Assembly (NCBI GenBank): GCA_017461365.1
Contig: JAFTYG010000006.1
Coordinates: 1-64,000 of the forward strand
Length of the DNA stretch: 64,000 bases
Source of the DNA: Clostridia bacterium
GTDB lineage: Bacteria; Bacillota; Clostridia; Oscillospirales; CAG-272
Reading direction: 5' to 3'
The notes below the pieces were generated by a model. The model made no database searches. It worked only from the letters and a program-made list of their open reading frames with translations, and was not told the DNA's origin. Shown here in pieces: positions 56,605 through 64,000 of the stretch (within the stretch, counting starts at the first letter, position 1; each line of letters starts with the position of its first letter). Position numbers and translations under genes: made by a program.

Positions 56605-57060
56605 GTGCGTGAGATAACTTTTACCTCGTACCGTTCAGAAGCCGAGGTGCGGATGACGCTGAGGGAGCTGTGCGGATCGGCGCTTGACAATTACCCTTTT
56701 CGCGGAGAGGTCGAGAGCTCGTCTTTTTCGCTTATAAAAAACCGTTGGGTGAGGTCTAACGTTGCAAATCCTCTCTTACGGGGGCAGTTTTGTGAGACTG
56801 ACGGAGAGACGCGCATAACGATACGGGCGACATACAGAGTAATGGATATGGTAGGTCATATGATAACTGCGGTCATCTTTCTCGCGATGGCTATATATAT
56901 ATTTATTATCTCTGCGTCGGACAGTCTGATAATGGCGTGTGGTTGCTCGGGTGTGATCCTTATCATCGGAGCGGTCTGGGCGCTTGTTTCGTATCTGCTG
57001 TTTGTGCTGAACGTAAGGTCCTCCGTAAGTTGGCTCAAAAGGGCGCTTGGCGTACGGTAA
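56605..57060 (+). CDS. Small membrane protein of unknown function
   Basis: The 151-aa frame starts with GTG 56605 after GGGGGGAAATAAG. A ~90-residue soluble N-terminal part (with TRITIRATYRVMDMVGH) is followed by two membrane segments and a short basic end. The layout is that of PH-domain-like small membrane proteins, but the similarity is weak. Probably co-transcribed with the preceding lipoprotein. Confidence 0.62.
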   Translation: MREITFTSYRSEAEVRMTLRELCGSALDNYPFRGEVESSSFSLIKNRWVRSNVANPLLRGQFCETDGETRITIRATYRVMDMVGHMITAVIFLAMAIYIFIISASDSLIMACGCSGVILIIGAVWALVSYLLFVLNVRSSVSWLKRALGVR

Positions 57061-57098
57061 TAAATACGTAAAAACAGATAATTTCAATATCAAAAATA

Positions 57099-57149
57099 AA
57101 ATATCCGAAAGTTTACCTCTTTTTGAGCAAGACTTTCGGATATTTTTTT
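57099..57149 (+). terminator. Intrinsic terminator
   Basis: ATATCCGAAAGT pairs with ACTTTCGGATAT across a ~20-nt loop, followed by TTTTTTT. It overlaps the end of the convergent GNAT gene. Confidence 0.85.
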
Positions 57150-57912
57150 AATCAAACGCCAGCCCGAAATATGACGGAGGCGGAAGGGAAGCATCACCGT
57201 CGAGAGGGTGGTACATAGCAAAGGCTCTGCTATTGCCTACCGTCCGAAACCGCCCCTCGTTTTGTCCTAACGCGCTGACTATTTCGTCAGCGGCGGAAAT
57301 ATCTCCGAGAAGCTCCGAGGCGTAAAGAATACCGCCCTCACAGCGCCCCGCAAATACAAATTTCTCTCCCGCATAAAGCTTTGCCGTTGCTTGCAAAAAT
57401 CTAAGATTTTCGTTCTCCTGTATCACACCGCCTACGGGTAAGAGCTTGCGTCGGAGCTTGGCGTATTCATCAGTGCTTATTTGCCGAAGCTCCGCCTTTT
57501 GCGCCGAGGCGGGGCAAGAAAATTCATCTACGTATGAGCAAATGCGGTAGCCGAGCCTTTCGTAAAACGCAAAAAGTCCTTCGCCCGCGGGTACAAGTAT
57601 CGTGCCCGCGTAGCCGAGCGACTTCAGCTGCCTGTGTGTGTCCTCGGTAAGGGCGCGGCAAAGTCCCTGTCCACGATGAGCCTTTGAGGTAGCAACGGCA
57701 TAAAGATACGCGATAGGTCTGTCTCTGTAAATACAATCGAACCAATAAAGAGCCGCGACCGTCTCTGTGCCGACCGTTATACACCGACAGCGTGTCTTTT
57801 TGAACGCGGTGCGCTCGAAAAGACTAAAAAATTCGTCGGTGTCGCCAAAGGCTTCCTTCCATAAGCTTCTGAGCTCGGGTAGCTGTTCACGTCTCGGCTC
57901 GTCAATAATCAT
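57148..57912 (-). CDS. GNAT-family acetyltransferase
   Basis: In this 254-aa protein the N-terminal ~130 residues form a GNAT fold with the acetyl-CoA loop KAHRGQGLCRAL and a FYERLGYR end strand. The remaining ~120 residues may be a second, degenerate GNAT or substrate domain (two-domain members of this size are common in Clostridia). The acceptor is unknown. It overlaps the upstream DUF2156 gene by 11 bp, indicating coupled translation. Confidence 0.82.
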   Translation of the reverse strand: MIIDEPRREQLPELRSLWKEAFGDTDEFFSLFERTAFKKTRCRCITVGTETVAALYWFDCIYRDRPIAYLYAVATSKAHRGQGLCRALTEDTHRQLKSLGYAGTILVPAGEGLFAFYERLGYRICSYVDEFSCPASAQKAELRQISTDEYAKLRRKLLPVGGVIQENENLRFLQATAKLYAGEKFVFAGRCEGGILYASELLGDISAADEIVSALGQNEGRFRTVGNSRAFAMYHPLDGDASLPPPSYFGLAFD

Positions 57913-58837
57913 AGCCGTCCTCCAACAGACACGCCCAGCATTTTTTTATCATATGGTGGGGATAATAGCTCTGTTTTGCCTTTCTCAGGCCCTCAAGTCC
58001 CATATCCTCCTCACGGTCAAGAAAGCGGATGCTCGGATATTTGCTTCGGATATAGCGCGCAAATTCTCTGTTGACGGCGGGATATGCTCCCTGCACGTCG
58101 GCGCGAGCCTTTTCAAACTGCACGTCAAAGGTGTCGTCGGTCAGGCGGCTTCCCATGGTCATGGCAAGGACGGTTTCTCCGTCAAATATTGCCAAGCCCT
58201 CCATTTCAAGCTCGGAAAAGTGTCGGAATGCCTTGTCAATTGCCGCGCGCTCCATATGATAGTCGCCGTTCGGATCGTCATTCTCTCGCACGTCGTACCA
58301 AGCGTTTACCATTTCCATTATCCGAGGAATATTGTTCTCTCCGATAGGCTCGGCGGTGTAGCTCGGAAAGGCTTCATAAAAGCGGTTCAGATGATTTCGC
58401 TTGCCGTGGTATTTTTTACCCTTGAGATCGGCAAGATCGTCGATGGAATAAACGTAATCAAAGGAGCCCTCGTCGCAGTGAAAACGGAATTTGTTCGGGT
58501 AGAGTGTCTCGATCGTCTCTCTTGCCGCCGCATCGACTCCCGTGATGCGGCAGGGAATACCTCTCGCTCTGGCATCCTCTATGATGGCGTCGAGGACTTC
58601 CTTTTTATCTCCCTTGCCAACGGGGTAGGGGTAGACACTGCGGCGGTCAAATTGCGAAAAGAGAACGGCGTGCCCGTGGAGCAGAGCAAAGCTTTGCCGC
58701 CCCCACAGGTACAGATTTGCAAAAGAAAATTCACAGCCTCTTTCGTTTCCGTCGGGAAAATAGCTCTCATACAGAGCCTTGTCGCTCGGAGTGAAGCGCT
58801 GAAAATTTATCATTGTCGGAGCTTTTATTTCTGTCAT
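57902..58837 (-). CDS. DUF2156 (LPG synthase C-terminal-like) protein
   Basis: ATG 58837 with AAAGG gives 311 aa. The protein has the double GNAT-like fold of the lysyl-phosphatidylglycerol synthase C-terminal domain: FANLYLWG, FDYVYSIDDLADLKGKKYHGKRNHLNRF, DVQFEKA and INREFARYI-type strands. The family includes aminoacyl-lipid transferases, but free-standing Clostridia members are uncharacterised. There is no membrane part. Pairs with the GNAT gene in one operon. Confidence 0.82.
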   Translation of the reverse strand: MTEIKAPTMINFQRFTPSDKALYESYFPDGNERGCEFSFANLYLWGRQSFALLHGHAVLFSQFDRRSVYPYPVGKGDKKEVLDAIIEDARARGIPCRITGVDAAARETIETLYPNKFRFHCDEGSFDYVYSIDDLADLKGKKYHGKRNHLNRFYEAFPSYTAEPIGENNIPRIMEMVNAWYDVRENDDPNGDYHMERAAIDKAFRHFSELEMEGLAIFDGETVLAMTMGSRLTDDTFDVQFEKARADVQGAYPAVNREFARYIRSKYPSIRFLDREEDMGLEGLRKAKQSYYPHHMIKKCWACLLEDGYDY

Positions 58838-58934
58838 ACCTTTTGTATTTCCTCTGTAAAAAATTAACACTTAAATTATAAATTATTATCCGCGTAATGT
58901 CAATAGCTTATGCAATAATTCACCCAAAAACTAC

Positions 58935-58968
58935 GGGCTGTCTCCGCTTTTGAGACAGCCCTGTTTTT
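58935..58968. terminator. Terminator hairpin, probably for the minus-strand AraC gene
   Basis: A perfect 10-bp stem (GGGCTGTCTC with GAGACAGCCC) and a 7-nt loop; T-runs on both sides allow use in either direction. The stem core matches 37266-37294. Confidence 0.8.
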
Positions 58969-58992
58969 GCATTGTAACGACGGAAGTGGAAT

Positions 58993-59907
58993 TTATTCGA
59001 ACTCTTCTTCCTTTTTATAGTTTTCCCTGTATTCGACGGGAGAGATACCGAATATCTTTTTGAACTGTCTTGAAAAAAGCGACGGATCGTGGTAGCCCGC
59101 GCGGAATGCTATCTCCTTTATCGAGTAGGAGGTAAGCTCAAGGTCGCTTCGCGTTCGGTCAAAACGTTTGAAAAGTATCATCTTCTGCGGCGAATGATTG
59201 CTGTATTTATGGAAGATCAGACGGCAGTATGAGGGGGAGATGTGCAGATGTCCCGATATATCCGAGACCGAAACTGTGATACCCTTATTTACGCTGTCCT
59301 CAATATAGCTCATCGCCTTTTGAAAATATCCGTAATCCTTGTTCAGCTTTTCCGATCTGTCCTCAAGCAGATTTATCCTCTTGTGATACGACAGCAGAGT
59401 ATAAAGCAGCCCCAAAAGGTACAGATCGAGATCCTTGTCCGTGTGATCGCCATATACCACTTTATCGAAAAGCTCTACTATTTCGTCTGAAAAGTCTATA
59501 TTCTGTATCTGCACCACGCGATCGAAGCGACATTCCTTCATCAGCTCGTCGGTCTTTGTGCCAAGAAATGAGATCCAATAATATTCCATAGGAGTGTCGG
59601 GATTTTGCAGTATGGTATATCTTTGGTTGGGAAAGGTGTAAAAGAACTGCCCCGAGCCGACCTCGTCTCCGTTGAACGTGCCCTTTCCGTCCACTACGTA
59701 ATGCAGAATAGCGGCTGGGCTCGTGCGGCTGAGTATGCGTTTCGGCCAGGTTATCTGATGCCCGAACGATGAAATAAAAAGATCGGCACATTCCTTTGGC
59801 TCTGCGCGCGCGATGGTATTTACAAAATTTTTGTCGGTCGTCCGATCGAGCGGTAAGGAATGGGTGGAGGGCTTGTCGGGTACGGCATGGGAATATCGGT
59901 ATTTCAT
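58993..59907 (-). CDS. AraC-family regulator, divergent from locus E
   Basis: The 304-aa protein has an N-terminal cupin domain (AAILHYVVDGKGTFNGDEVGSG, FYTFPNQRYTI, EYYWISFLG) and a C-terminal AraC domain (VSVSDISGHLHISPSYCRLIFHKYS, then IKEIAFRAGYHDPSLFSRQFKKIFGISP). An AGAGGAA site precedes the ATG. It is divergent from the phosphodiesterase-fold genes of locus E and is their likely regulator. Confidence 0.9.
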   Translation of the reverse strand: MKYRYSHAVPDKPSTHSLPLDRTTDKNFVNTIARAEPKECADLFISSFGHQITWPKRILSRTSPAAILHYVVDGKGTFNGDEVGSGQFFYTFPNQRYTILQNPDTPMEYYWISFLGTKTDELMKECRFDRVVQIQNIDFSDEIVELFDKVVYGDHTDKDLDLYLLGLLYTLLSYHKRINLLEDRSEKLNKDYGYFQKAMSYIEDSVNKGITVSVSDISGHLHISPSYCRLIFHKYSNHSPQKMILFKRFDRTRSDLELTSYSIKEIAFRAGYHDPSLFSRQFKKIFGISPVEYRENYKKEEEFE

Positions 59908-59946
59908 GGCAATTCCTCTTTTCTTGGAATATACGTCTTTTGTACT

Positions 59947-59975
59947 ATTTTACCATTGTCTGACAAAAAAGTCAA
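59947..59975 (-). promoter_or_regulatory. SigA promoter of the AraC gene at 58993
   Basis: On the minus strand TTGACT (59970-59975), 17 bp and TAAAAT (59947-59952), about 40 bp before the start. No equally good promoter is visible for the plus-strand locus E operon. Confidence 0.75.
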
Positions 59976-60166
59976 GACATATTCACCATAGTGTGCAAAA
60001 TATTGGCGTTTAGTCCTAAATTTATGGCGATGATGCAATTTACATAGAAGGGTATATTTGATAAAATTAAGATGTATTTTGGGGCGTCGAAAGAAAAGCC
60101 CTGACATGACCGTGTTTTAAATTTGTAAGAATACGTTCGCAAAATGCTTGAAAGGAGAAAACAAAA

Positions 60167-61939
60167 ATGAAAAAGGGAAGAATATCATTCGCCCTGCTTG
60201 CGCTGATGCTCGCGCTTCTTATGCTTTTGCAGAGCTGTGTCAGCGAAGGCGGTGGGGATGAGCCCGACACAAAGGACAGCGCCGACACGGTGATCGATAC
60301 ATCCGAGGGTACGTCTGAGGACACCTCCGTCGAAGATGAAAAGATATATATATCTATCAACGGAGAGGCTGTCTACCGCATCGTTTACGAGGCGGGCTCA
60401 GAGGGCGCTGAGGACGCGGCAAAGGCATTATATACGCGTATGAAAACGAGGTACAAGACCGAAATGGAGCTGAAAGCCTCCGACGAGGTCGAATACGATG
60501 CCGACGCAAAGGATATTTACGTTGGCGATACGGGCTTTGCCGAAAGCGAAGAGGCAAAGGCTCTGTTAGAAACGGCTATCAGCTTTTGCGTATCTAAGAT
60601 AGGCGAGAAGATAGTTATCATTGCGGGAACCGACGACGTGTATTCCGATAAAATACTCGAATACATAGAAAACGTGCTTGCGGCGAACGCAAGCTTTGAC
60701 GCCTCTACAGGCAAGGCGAGCGTTATGTACGGAGAGTATGCATATCATCCCGACGTATCGCACACAAGGATAAGCGTCGGAGACAATGACTTGAAGGATT
60801 ATACCATTATCTACTCTGCCGAGTCAACGGGCTATCTCAGAAGAAAGGCAGTGTATCTTCAGGAGGAGATAGAGAAGAGCTACGGTGTCCGCCTCCCGAT
60901 AGGCCTTGATACCGAGACCGAGGAAACAGAGCTCGAGATACTTTTGGGCTATACAAACCGCGAGGAGTCGACGGTATTCAAGAATAAGCACGATCCCGAT
61001 ACCGTTGAATACTACGCGGGCATGGAGGGTGACAAATTCGTTATAACGGGCGGAGGCTACTACGCTATCTGCCTCGGAATACAGCAGTTCGTCAATATTT
61101 ACGTGATGTGCATCCCCAAGGAGGTAGAGATACCCGCCGCGAGGGTTCTCTCAAAGGCATATCTCAATACCTCGCAGCCGCTTAGCGACGGAGCAGAGCT
61201 CAGAGTAATGACGCTTAATATAATGGCTGAGTATCACGCGGCAAACTCATACGGCGAGTATGGCTTCGTTCCCAACGCGGTGCGTCTCGAAATGCTTACG
61301 GCGATGCTCGATATGTACGCGCCCGACGTTATAGGTATGCAGGAGGCAAGTCCAAATTGGAGAAAGCTCCTCGCAGAAAACCTTGACAGCAATGTCTGGG
61401 GTATGGTAGACCCGGGAAAGGTCGACGGCTCGAACGGAGAAACCATCATTATATATAATAAGACAAAGCTTACCTTAGAGGAGGGCGGACATATCTCTTA
61501 TCCCTTCGCCGCACAGACGAGCCGTATATGCTACGCGCGCTTTAGCTTTATAGAAAAGCCTGAAAAGGAATTCCTTTTCTATACCACGCACTGGTCTTGG
61601 AGCGATGAGACGATAGCTGATAATGAGATGGAATTTTACGCATCCACCGTCAAGAAGATGCGCGAGGAAAACGGAGGCATCGCCGCGTTCTGTACGGCTG
61701 ACTTCAATGATCCCCGCGTGTGCGACCGTATGACAGCCTTCGGTCAGAACTCGGGACTTGTCGATACCTACGGTATTGCCTCCGAGTCAAAGACGCTCGT
61801 AAAGGAAGTGGGAGTCGGAAACGTTGACCATATATACGCTCCCGCTGAGACTGAGGTATATCGCTATGAAATGCTCGACGGAGCGATAATGAGCGATATG
61901 ACAGATCACTTTGCAAAGTACGCGGACGTTTCGTGGTAA
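60167..61939 (+). CDS. Lipoprotein with two EILIG modules and an intact EEP phosphodiesterase-fold domain
   Basis: The 590-aa lipoprotein (signal ending LLQSC) has two modules (~55-185 and ~205-330). The second has YTIIYS, YGVRLPIG and EILLGYTNREES. The EEP domain (~345-590) has all landmarks: MTLNIM (~348), MQEAS (~391), TTHWSW (~473), TADFN (~511), VDHIY (~556) and TDHFAKY (~579). It is likely an active surface phosphodiesterase or phosphatase. AAAGGAG site. The next gene is a shorter paralogue 31 bp away. Confidence 0.84.
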   Translation: MKKGRISFALLALMLALLMLLQSCVSEGGGDEPDTKDSADTVIDTSEGTSEDTSVEDEKIYISINGEAVYRIVYEAGSEGAEDAAKALYTRMKTRYKTEMELKASDEVEYDADAKDIYVGDTGFAESEEAKALLETAISFCVSKIGEKIVIIAGTDDVYSDKILEYIENVLAANASFDASTGKASVMYGEYAYHPDVSHTRISVGDNDLKDYTIIYSAESTGYLRRKAVYLQEEIEKSYGVRLPIGLDTETEETELEILLGYTNREESTVFKNKHDPDTVEYYAGMEGDKFVITGGGYYAICLGIQQFVNIYVMCIPKEVEIPAARVLSKAYLNTSQPLSDGAELRVMTLNIMAEYHAANSYGEYGFVPNAVRLEMLTAMLDMYAPDVIGMQEASPNWRKLLAENLDSNVWGMVDPGKVDGSNGETIIIYNKTKLTLEEGGHISYPFAAQTSRICYARFSFIEKPEKEFLFYTTHWSWSDETIADNEMEFYASTVKKMREENGGIAAFCTADFNDPRVCDRMTAFGQNSGLVDTYGIASESKTLVKEVGVGNVDHIYAPAETEVYRYEMLDGAIMSDMTDHFAKYADVSW

Positions 61940-61970
61940 TATAGAATTTTTCAGGAAAGGAATGATCAAA

Positions 61971-63158
61971 ATGAACGGTTTTACTGTGGTCTATGCGGAG
62001 GAGAGGGGCGGATTTCTTAAAAGATGCGCCGAAAAGCTCTGCCGCGCGGCAAAGGAAATAAAGGGACTTGACCTTTGCGCTGTCAGTGACACGGAAGCCC
62101 CCGTAGAGCACGAGATACTCATAGGTAATACAAATCGCGCTGAGACGGCAAAATTTAAAGAGGGCGTTACCCTCGGCCCTCTTGAATACAGAATGGGCTT
62201 GGAGAGTGGAAAATACGTCATAGTCGGAGACGGGCTTATGTCTGTTTCTTACGGCGTTGACAGATTTATTTCCGAATTTCTCTCTGAGGAGGGAAGAGAG
62301 ATGAGCGGAGAGGTTATTACGGAGTCTAAGTTCGACGGATGCGTTGAGCGTCCCGAGGGAACAGACCTGCGCATAATCACCGCAAATCTTATGTTTGAAA
62401 AATGGGCAAGAATATCGTACGGAGAAGAGGGCTTTATGCCGAACTACGTAAGAGCCGAGGCGTTCAGGATAATGCTTGACGCTTACAAGCCCGACGTGCT
62501 CGGACTTCAGGAGTGCTCCCCCGATTGGCACGGAATACTTGCCGATACGGTAGAGTCGAAGGATTGGGGCTTTGTAGCCCCTGGTAAGGTGGATGACTCC
62601 AACGGAGAAACGATACTTTGCTATAACAAAAACACGGTCACCTTTGTGAACGGAGGACATATTTCATATCCCGAGTTCGCGCAGACCAGCCGTATCTGCT
62701 CAGGTCTTTTCCAATTGAAGGACGGAACGGGAAGAAAATTCCTGTTCTATACTACCCACTGGTCGTGGAACCGTCCTGAGATCGCGGATATGGAAATGCG
62801 TTTCTATTCCGATACAGTAAACAGAATGAGGGCGGAAAACGGAGGAATTCCCGCGTTCTGCACAGCCGATTTCAATACGGGTTATCGCTCGGAGAGGTAT
62901 CTCGGCTTTGTAGAGAGGGCAGATCTTGCCGATACCTTTGATATTGCAAAGGAAAACGGAGCGACGGTAAACGAGATATTCGCATTTGGACGTCCCGGAG
63001 ACGACAGCAGAGGAAGCGCACCTTACGCTGAGGGAGTGGATCACATCTTCGGTCCTAAGGATATGAGAGTGTACAGACACGAAACACTCTTGAAAAACAG
63101 AATGGTCGATATGTCCGACCACACCCCGAGATGCGCGGACGTAGCTTGGGATAAATAA
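61971..63158 (+). CDS. EEP phosphodiesterase-fold protein without a signal peptide
   Basis: ATG 61971 with AGGAAAGG ten bases upstream gives 395 aa. The product starts directly with one EILIG module (~3-110; EILIGNTNRAET) and an EEP domain close to that of the preceding protein: TANLM (~137), LQECS (~180), TTHWSW (~262), TADFN (~299) and MSDHTP (~382). There is no signal peptide, so it should be cytosolic, unlike its paralogues. It probably arose by tandem duplication and 5' shortening. All catalytic residues appear present. Confidence 0.83.
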   Translation: MNGFTVVYAEERGGFLKRCAEKLCRAAKEIKGLDLCAVSDTEAPVEHEILIGNTNRAETAKFKEGVTLGPLEYRMGLESGKYVIVGDGLMSVSYGVDRFISEFLSEEGREMSGEVITESKFDGCVERPEGTDLRIITANLMFEKWARISYGEEGFMPNYVRAEAFRIMLDAYKPDVLGLQECSPDWHGILADTVESKDWGFVAPGKVDDSNGETILCYNKNTVTFVNGGHISYPEFAQTSRICSGLFQLKDGTGRKFLFYTTHWSWNRPEIADMEMRFYSDTVNRMRAENGGIPAFCTADFNTGYRSERYLGFVERADLADTFDIAKENGATVNEIFAFGRPGDDSRGSAPYAEGVDHIFGPKDMRVYRHETLLKNRMVDMSDHTPRCADVAWDK

Positions 63159-63207
63159 AAAAGGCTTTTCTCATCAAAAATAAAAAATTTAAAGAAAGGA
63201 TGAAACG

Positions 63208-64000
63208 ATGATGAAGAAAACAATAAAAACAATTTGCGGTCTTATGGCGCTGCTTATGCTTCTTTCGATGCTCGTCGCTTGTAATACAGGCAAGGGCGAT
63301 GACAACAAGGACAGCGAAAGCGGCGGCTCGGAAAGCACAACGGACACAACGAAAAATGATGTTGTTGACACCACCCCCGAGATCCTCTACGACGAAAACG
63401 GATACGAGCTCGATACTATTCCAGAGGATCTCAACTTCGGCGGCCGTGACTTTACCGTGCTTGCATGGAGCGAGTGGGTAAAGCAGGACTTTATGACGAC
63501 CGAGGGTATTGTATGGAACGATGAGCTCTACAAGCGTCAGCTTAATATTGAGCAGAGACTCGGAGTTACCATCAAGGTAAAGCAGGAGAAGGGAAGCTGG
63601 GATTACAGAAGCGACTTTGTCAAGGTAGTTGAAAACGAGATGGTATCGTCATCCGATTGCGCGTACGACCTTGTTCTTTGCTACGGCGCTACGGTCGGCG
63701 GTCTTACAACAAAGGGTTATACCGCTAATCTCCATGATCTCCAGTATATGAACTTTGATAAGCCCTGGTGGCACGACGACCAGGTAGAGGCGTGCAGTAT
63801 AAACGGAAAGCTTTACTTTGTAGCGGGCGATGCTACCACAACGACGGCGCAGACTCTTTGCTGTGTGTACGGCAACGAGAAGGAGCTTGAAAAGTACGGC
63901 TTTACCGATCTTTACGATATGGTATATGACGGCAAGTGGACTATCGAGGAAATGAAGCGTATGTCACTTTACAATACCACCGATACGACAATGAAAGGTC
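63208..64000 (+). CDS. Extracellular solute-binding lipoprotein (3' end beyond window)
   Basis: The frame is open to the window end (264 codons seen). The lipoprotein signal ends LVAC, followed by a Ser/Asp/Thr linker and then binding-protein motifs FTVLAWSEW, NIEQRLGVTI, LHDLQYMNFDKPWWH and GKLYFVAGD. These match the proteins at 43405 and 4010. ATG 63208 and 63211 are both possible (AAAGGA site). It follows the two EEP genes of locus E. Confidence 0.82.
   Translation, partial: MMKKTIKTICGLMALLMLLSMLVACNTGKGDDNKDSESGGSESTTDTTKNDVVDTTPEILYDENGYELDTIPEDLNFGGRDFTVLAWSEWVKQDFMTTEGIVWNDELYKRQLNIEQRLGVTIKVKQEKGSWDYRSDFVKVVENEMVSSSDCAYDLVLCYGATVGGLTTKGYTANLHDLQYMNFDKPWWHDDQVEACSINGKLYFVAGDATTTTAQTLCCVYGNEKELEKYGFTDLYDMVYDGKWTIEEMKRMSLYNTTDTTMKG

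Overview
The window reads as part of an uncultured anaerobic Bacillota/Clostridia (gut-commensal type) genome, probably a metagenome contig. This placement is inferred. It rests on short-spaced AGGAGG ribosome sites, 17-bp-spaced TTGACA/TATAAT promoters, Gram-positive lipoprotein signals, a sortase-free surface proteome of GLUG beta-helix and F5/8-type C proteins, and many AraC regulators. No rRNA, intact tRNA, CRISPR array or insertion sequence was recognised.

Layout. 0-0.4 kb: a 141-bp exact inverted copy of sequence found at 19.4 kb, abutting a tyrosine-recombinase fragment. 0.8-9.9 kb (locus A): an AraC regulator carrying a discoidin-like domain, divergent from an operon for a phosphodiesterase-fold lipoprotein, an orphan solute-binding lipoprotein, a CE2/SGNH esterase with three discoidin domains, a 47-aa peptide and a secreted discoidin protein. 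10-16.6 kb: sugar metabolism (GH37 trehalase, broken GDPD and oxidoreductase genes, phosphohexomutase, nucleotidyltransferase, NagB). 16.6-20.9 kb: a decayed accessory zone with a tRNA-like fragment, iterated short repeats, gene remnants, a GH20-like hydrolase and a shrunken paralogue. 21-36 kb (locus B, minus strand): GH2 beta-galactosidase, PocR-AraC regulator, metallo-beta-lactamase (MBL) lipoprotein, solute-binding lipoprotein, phosphodiesterase-fold lipoprotein, GLUG-SGNH protein, GLUG protein, 49-aa peptide. 36-40 kb: two AraC regulators and a transporter/oxidoreductase pair. 40.5-51.5 kb (locus C): AraC, MBL lipoprotein, solute-binding lipoprotein, two GLUG proteins, peptide, cytosolic MBL. 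51.6-54.2 kb (locus D): truncated AraC and GLUG remnants, peptide, CE2 esterase. 54.4-58.8 kb: ordinary chromosomal genes. 59-64 kb (locus E): AraC, two phosphodiesterase-fold proteins and a solute-binding lipoprotein running off the end.

The main theme is one gene set repeated five times with variations: AraC regulator; a hydrolase (EEP or MBL) on an N-terminal 'EILIG' module; an orphan solute-binding lipoprotein; large beta-helix or discoidin surface proteins, often with SGNH esterase domains; and a ~50-aa peptide starting MxxYxxP. The sequence suggests a family of surface systems for binding and de-esterifying or phosphodiester-cleaving complex glycans or glycolipids, each under its own regulator. 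The substrate and the role of the small peptides cannot be read from the sequence.
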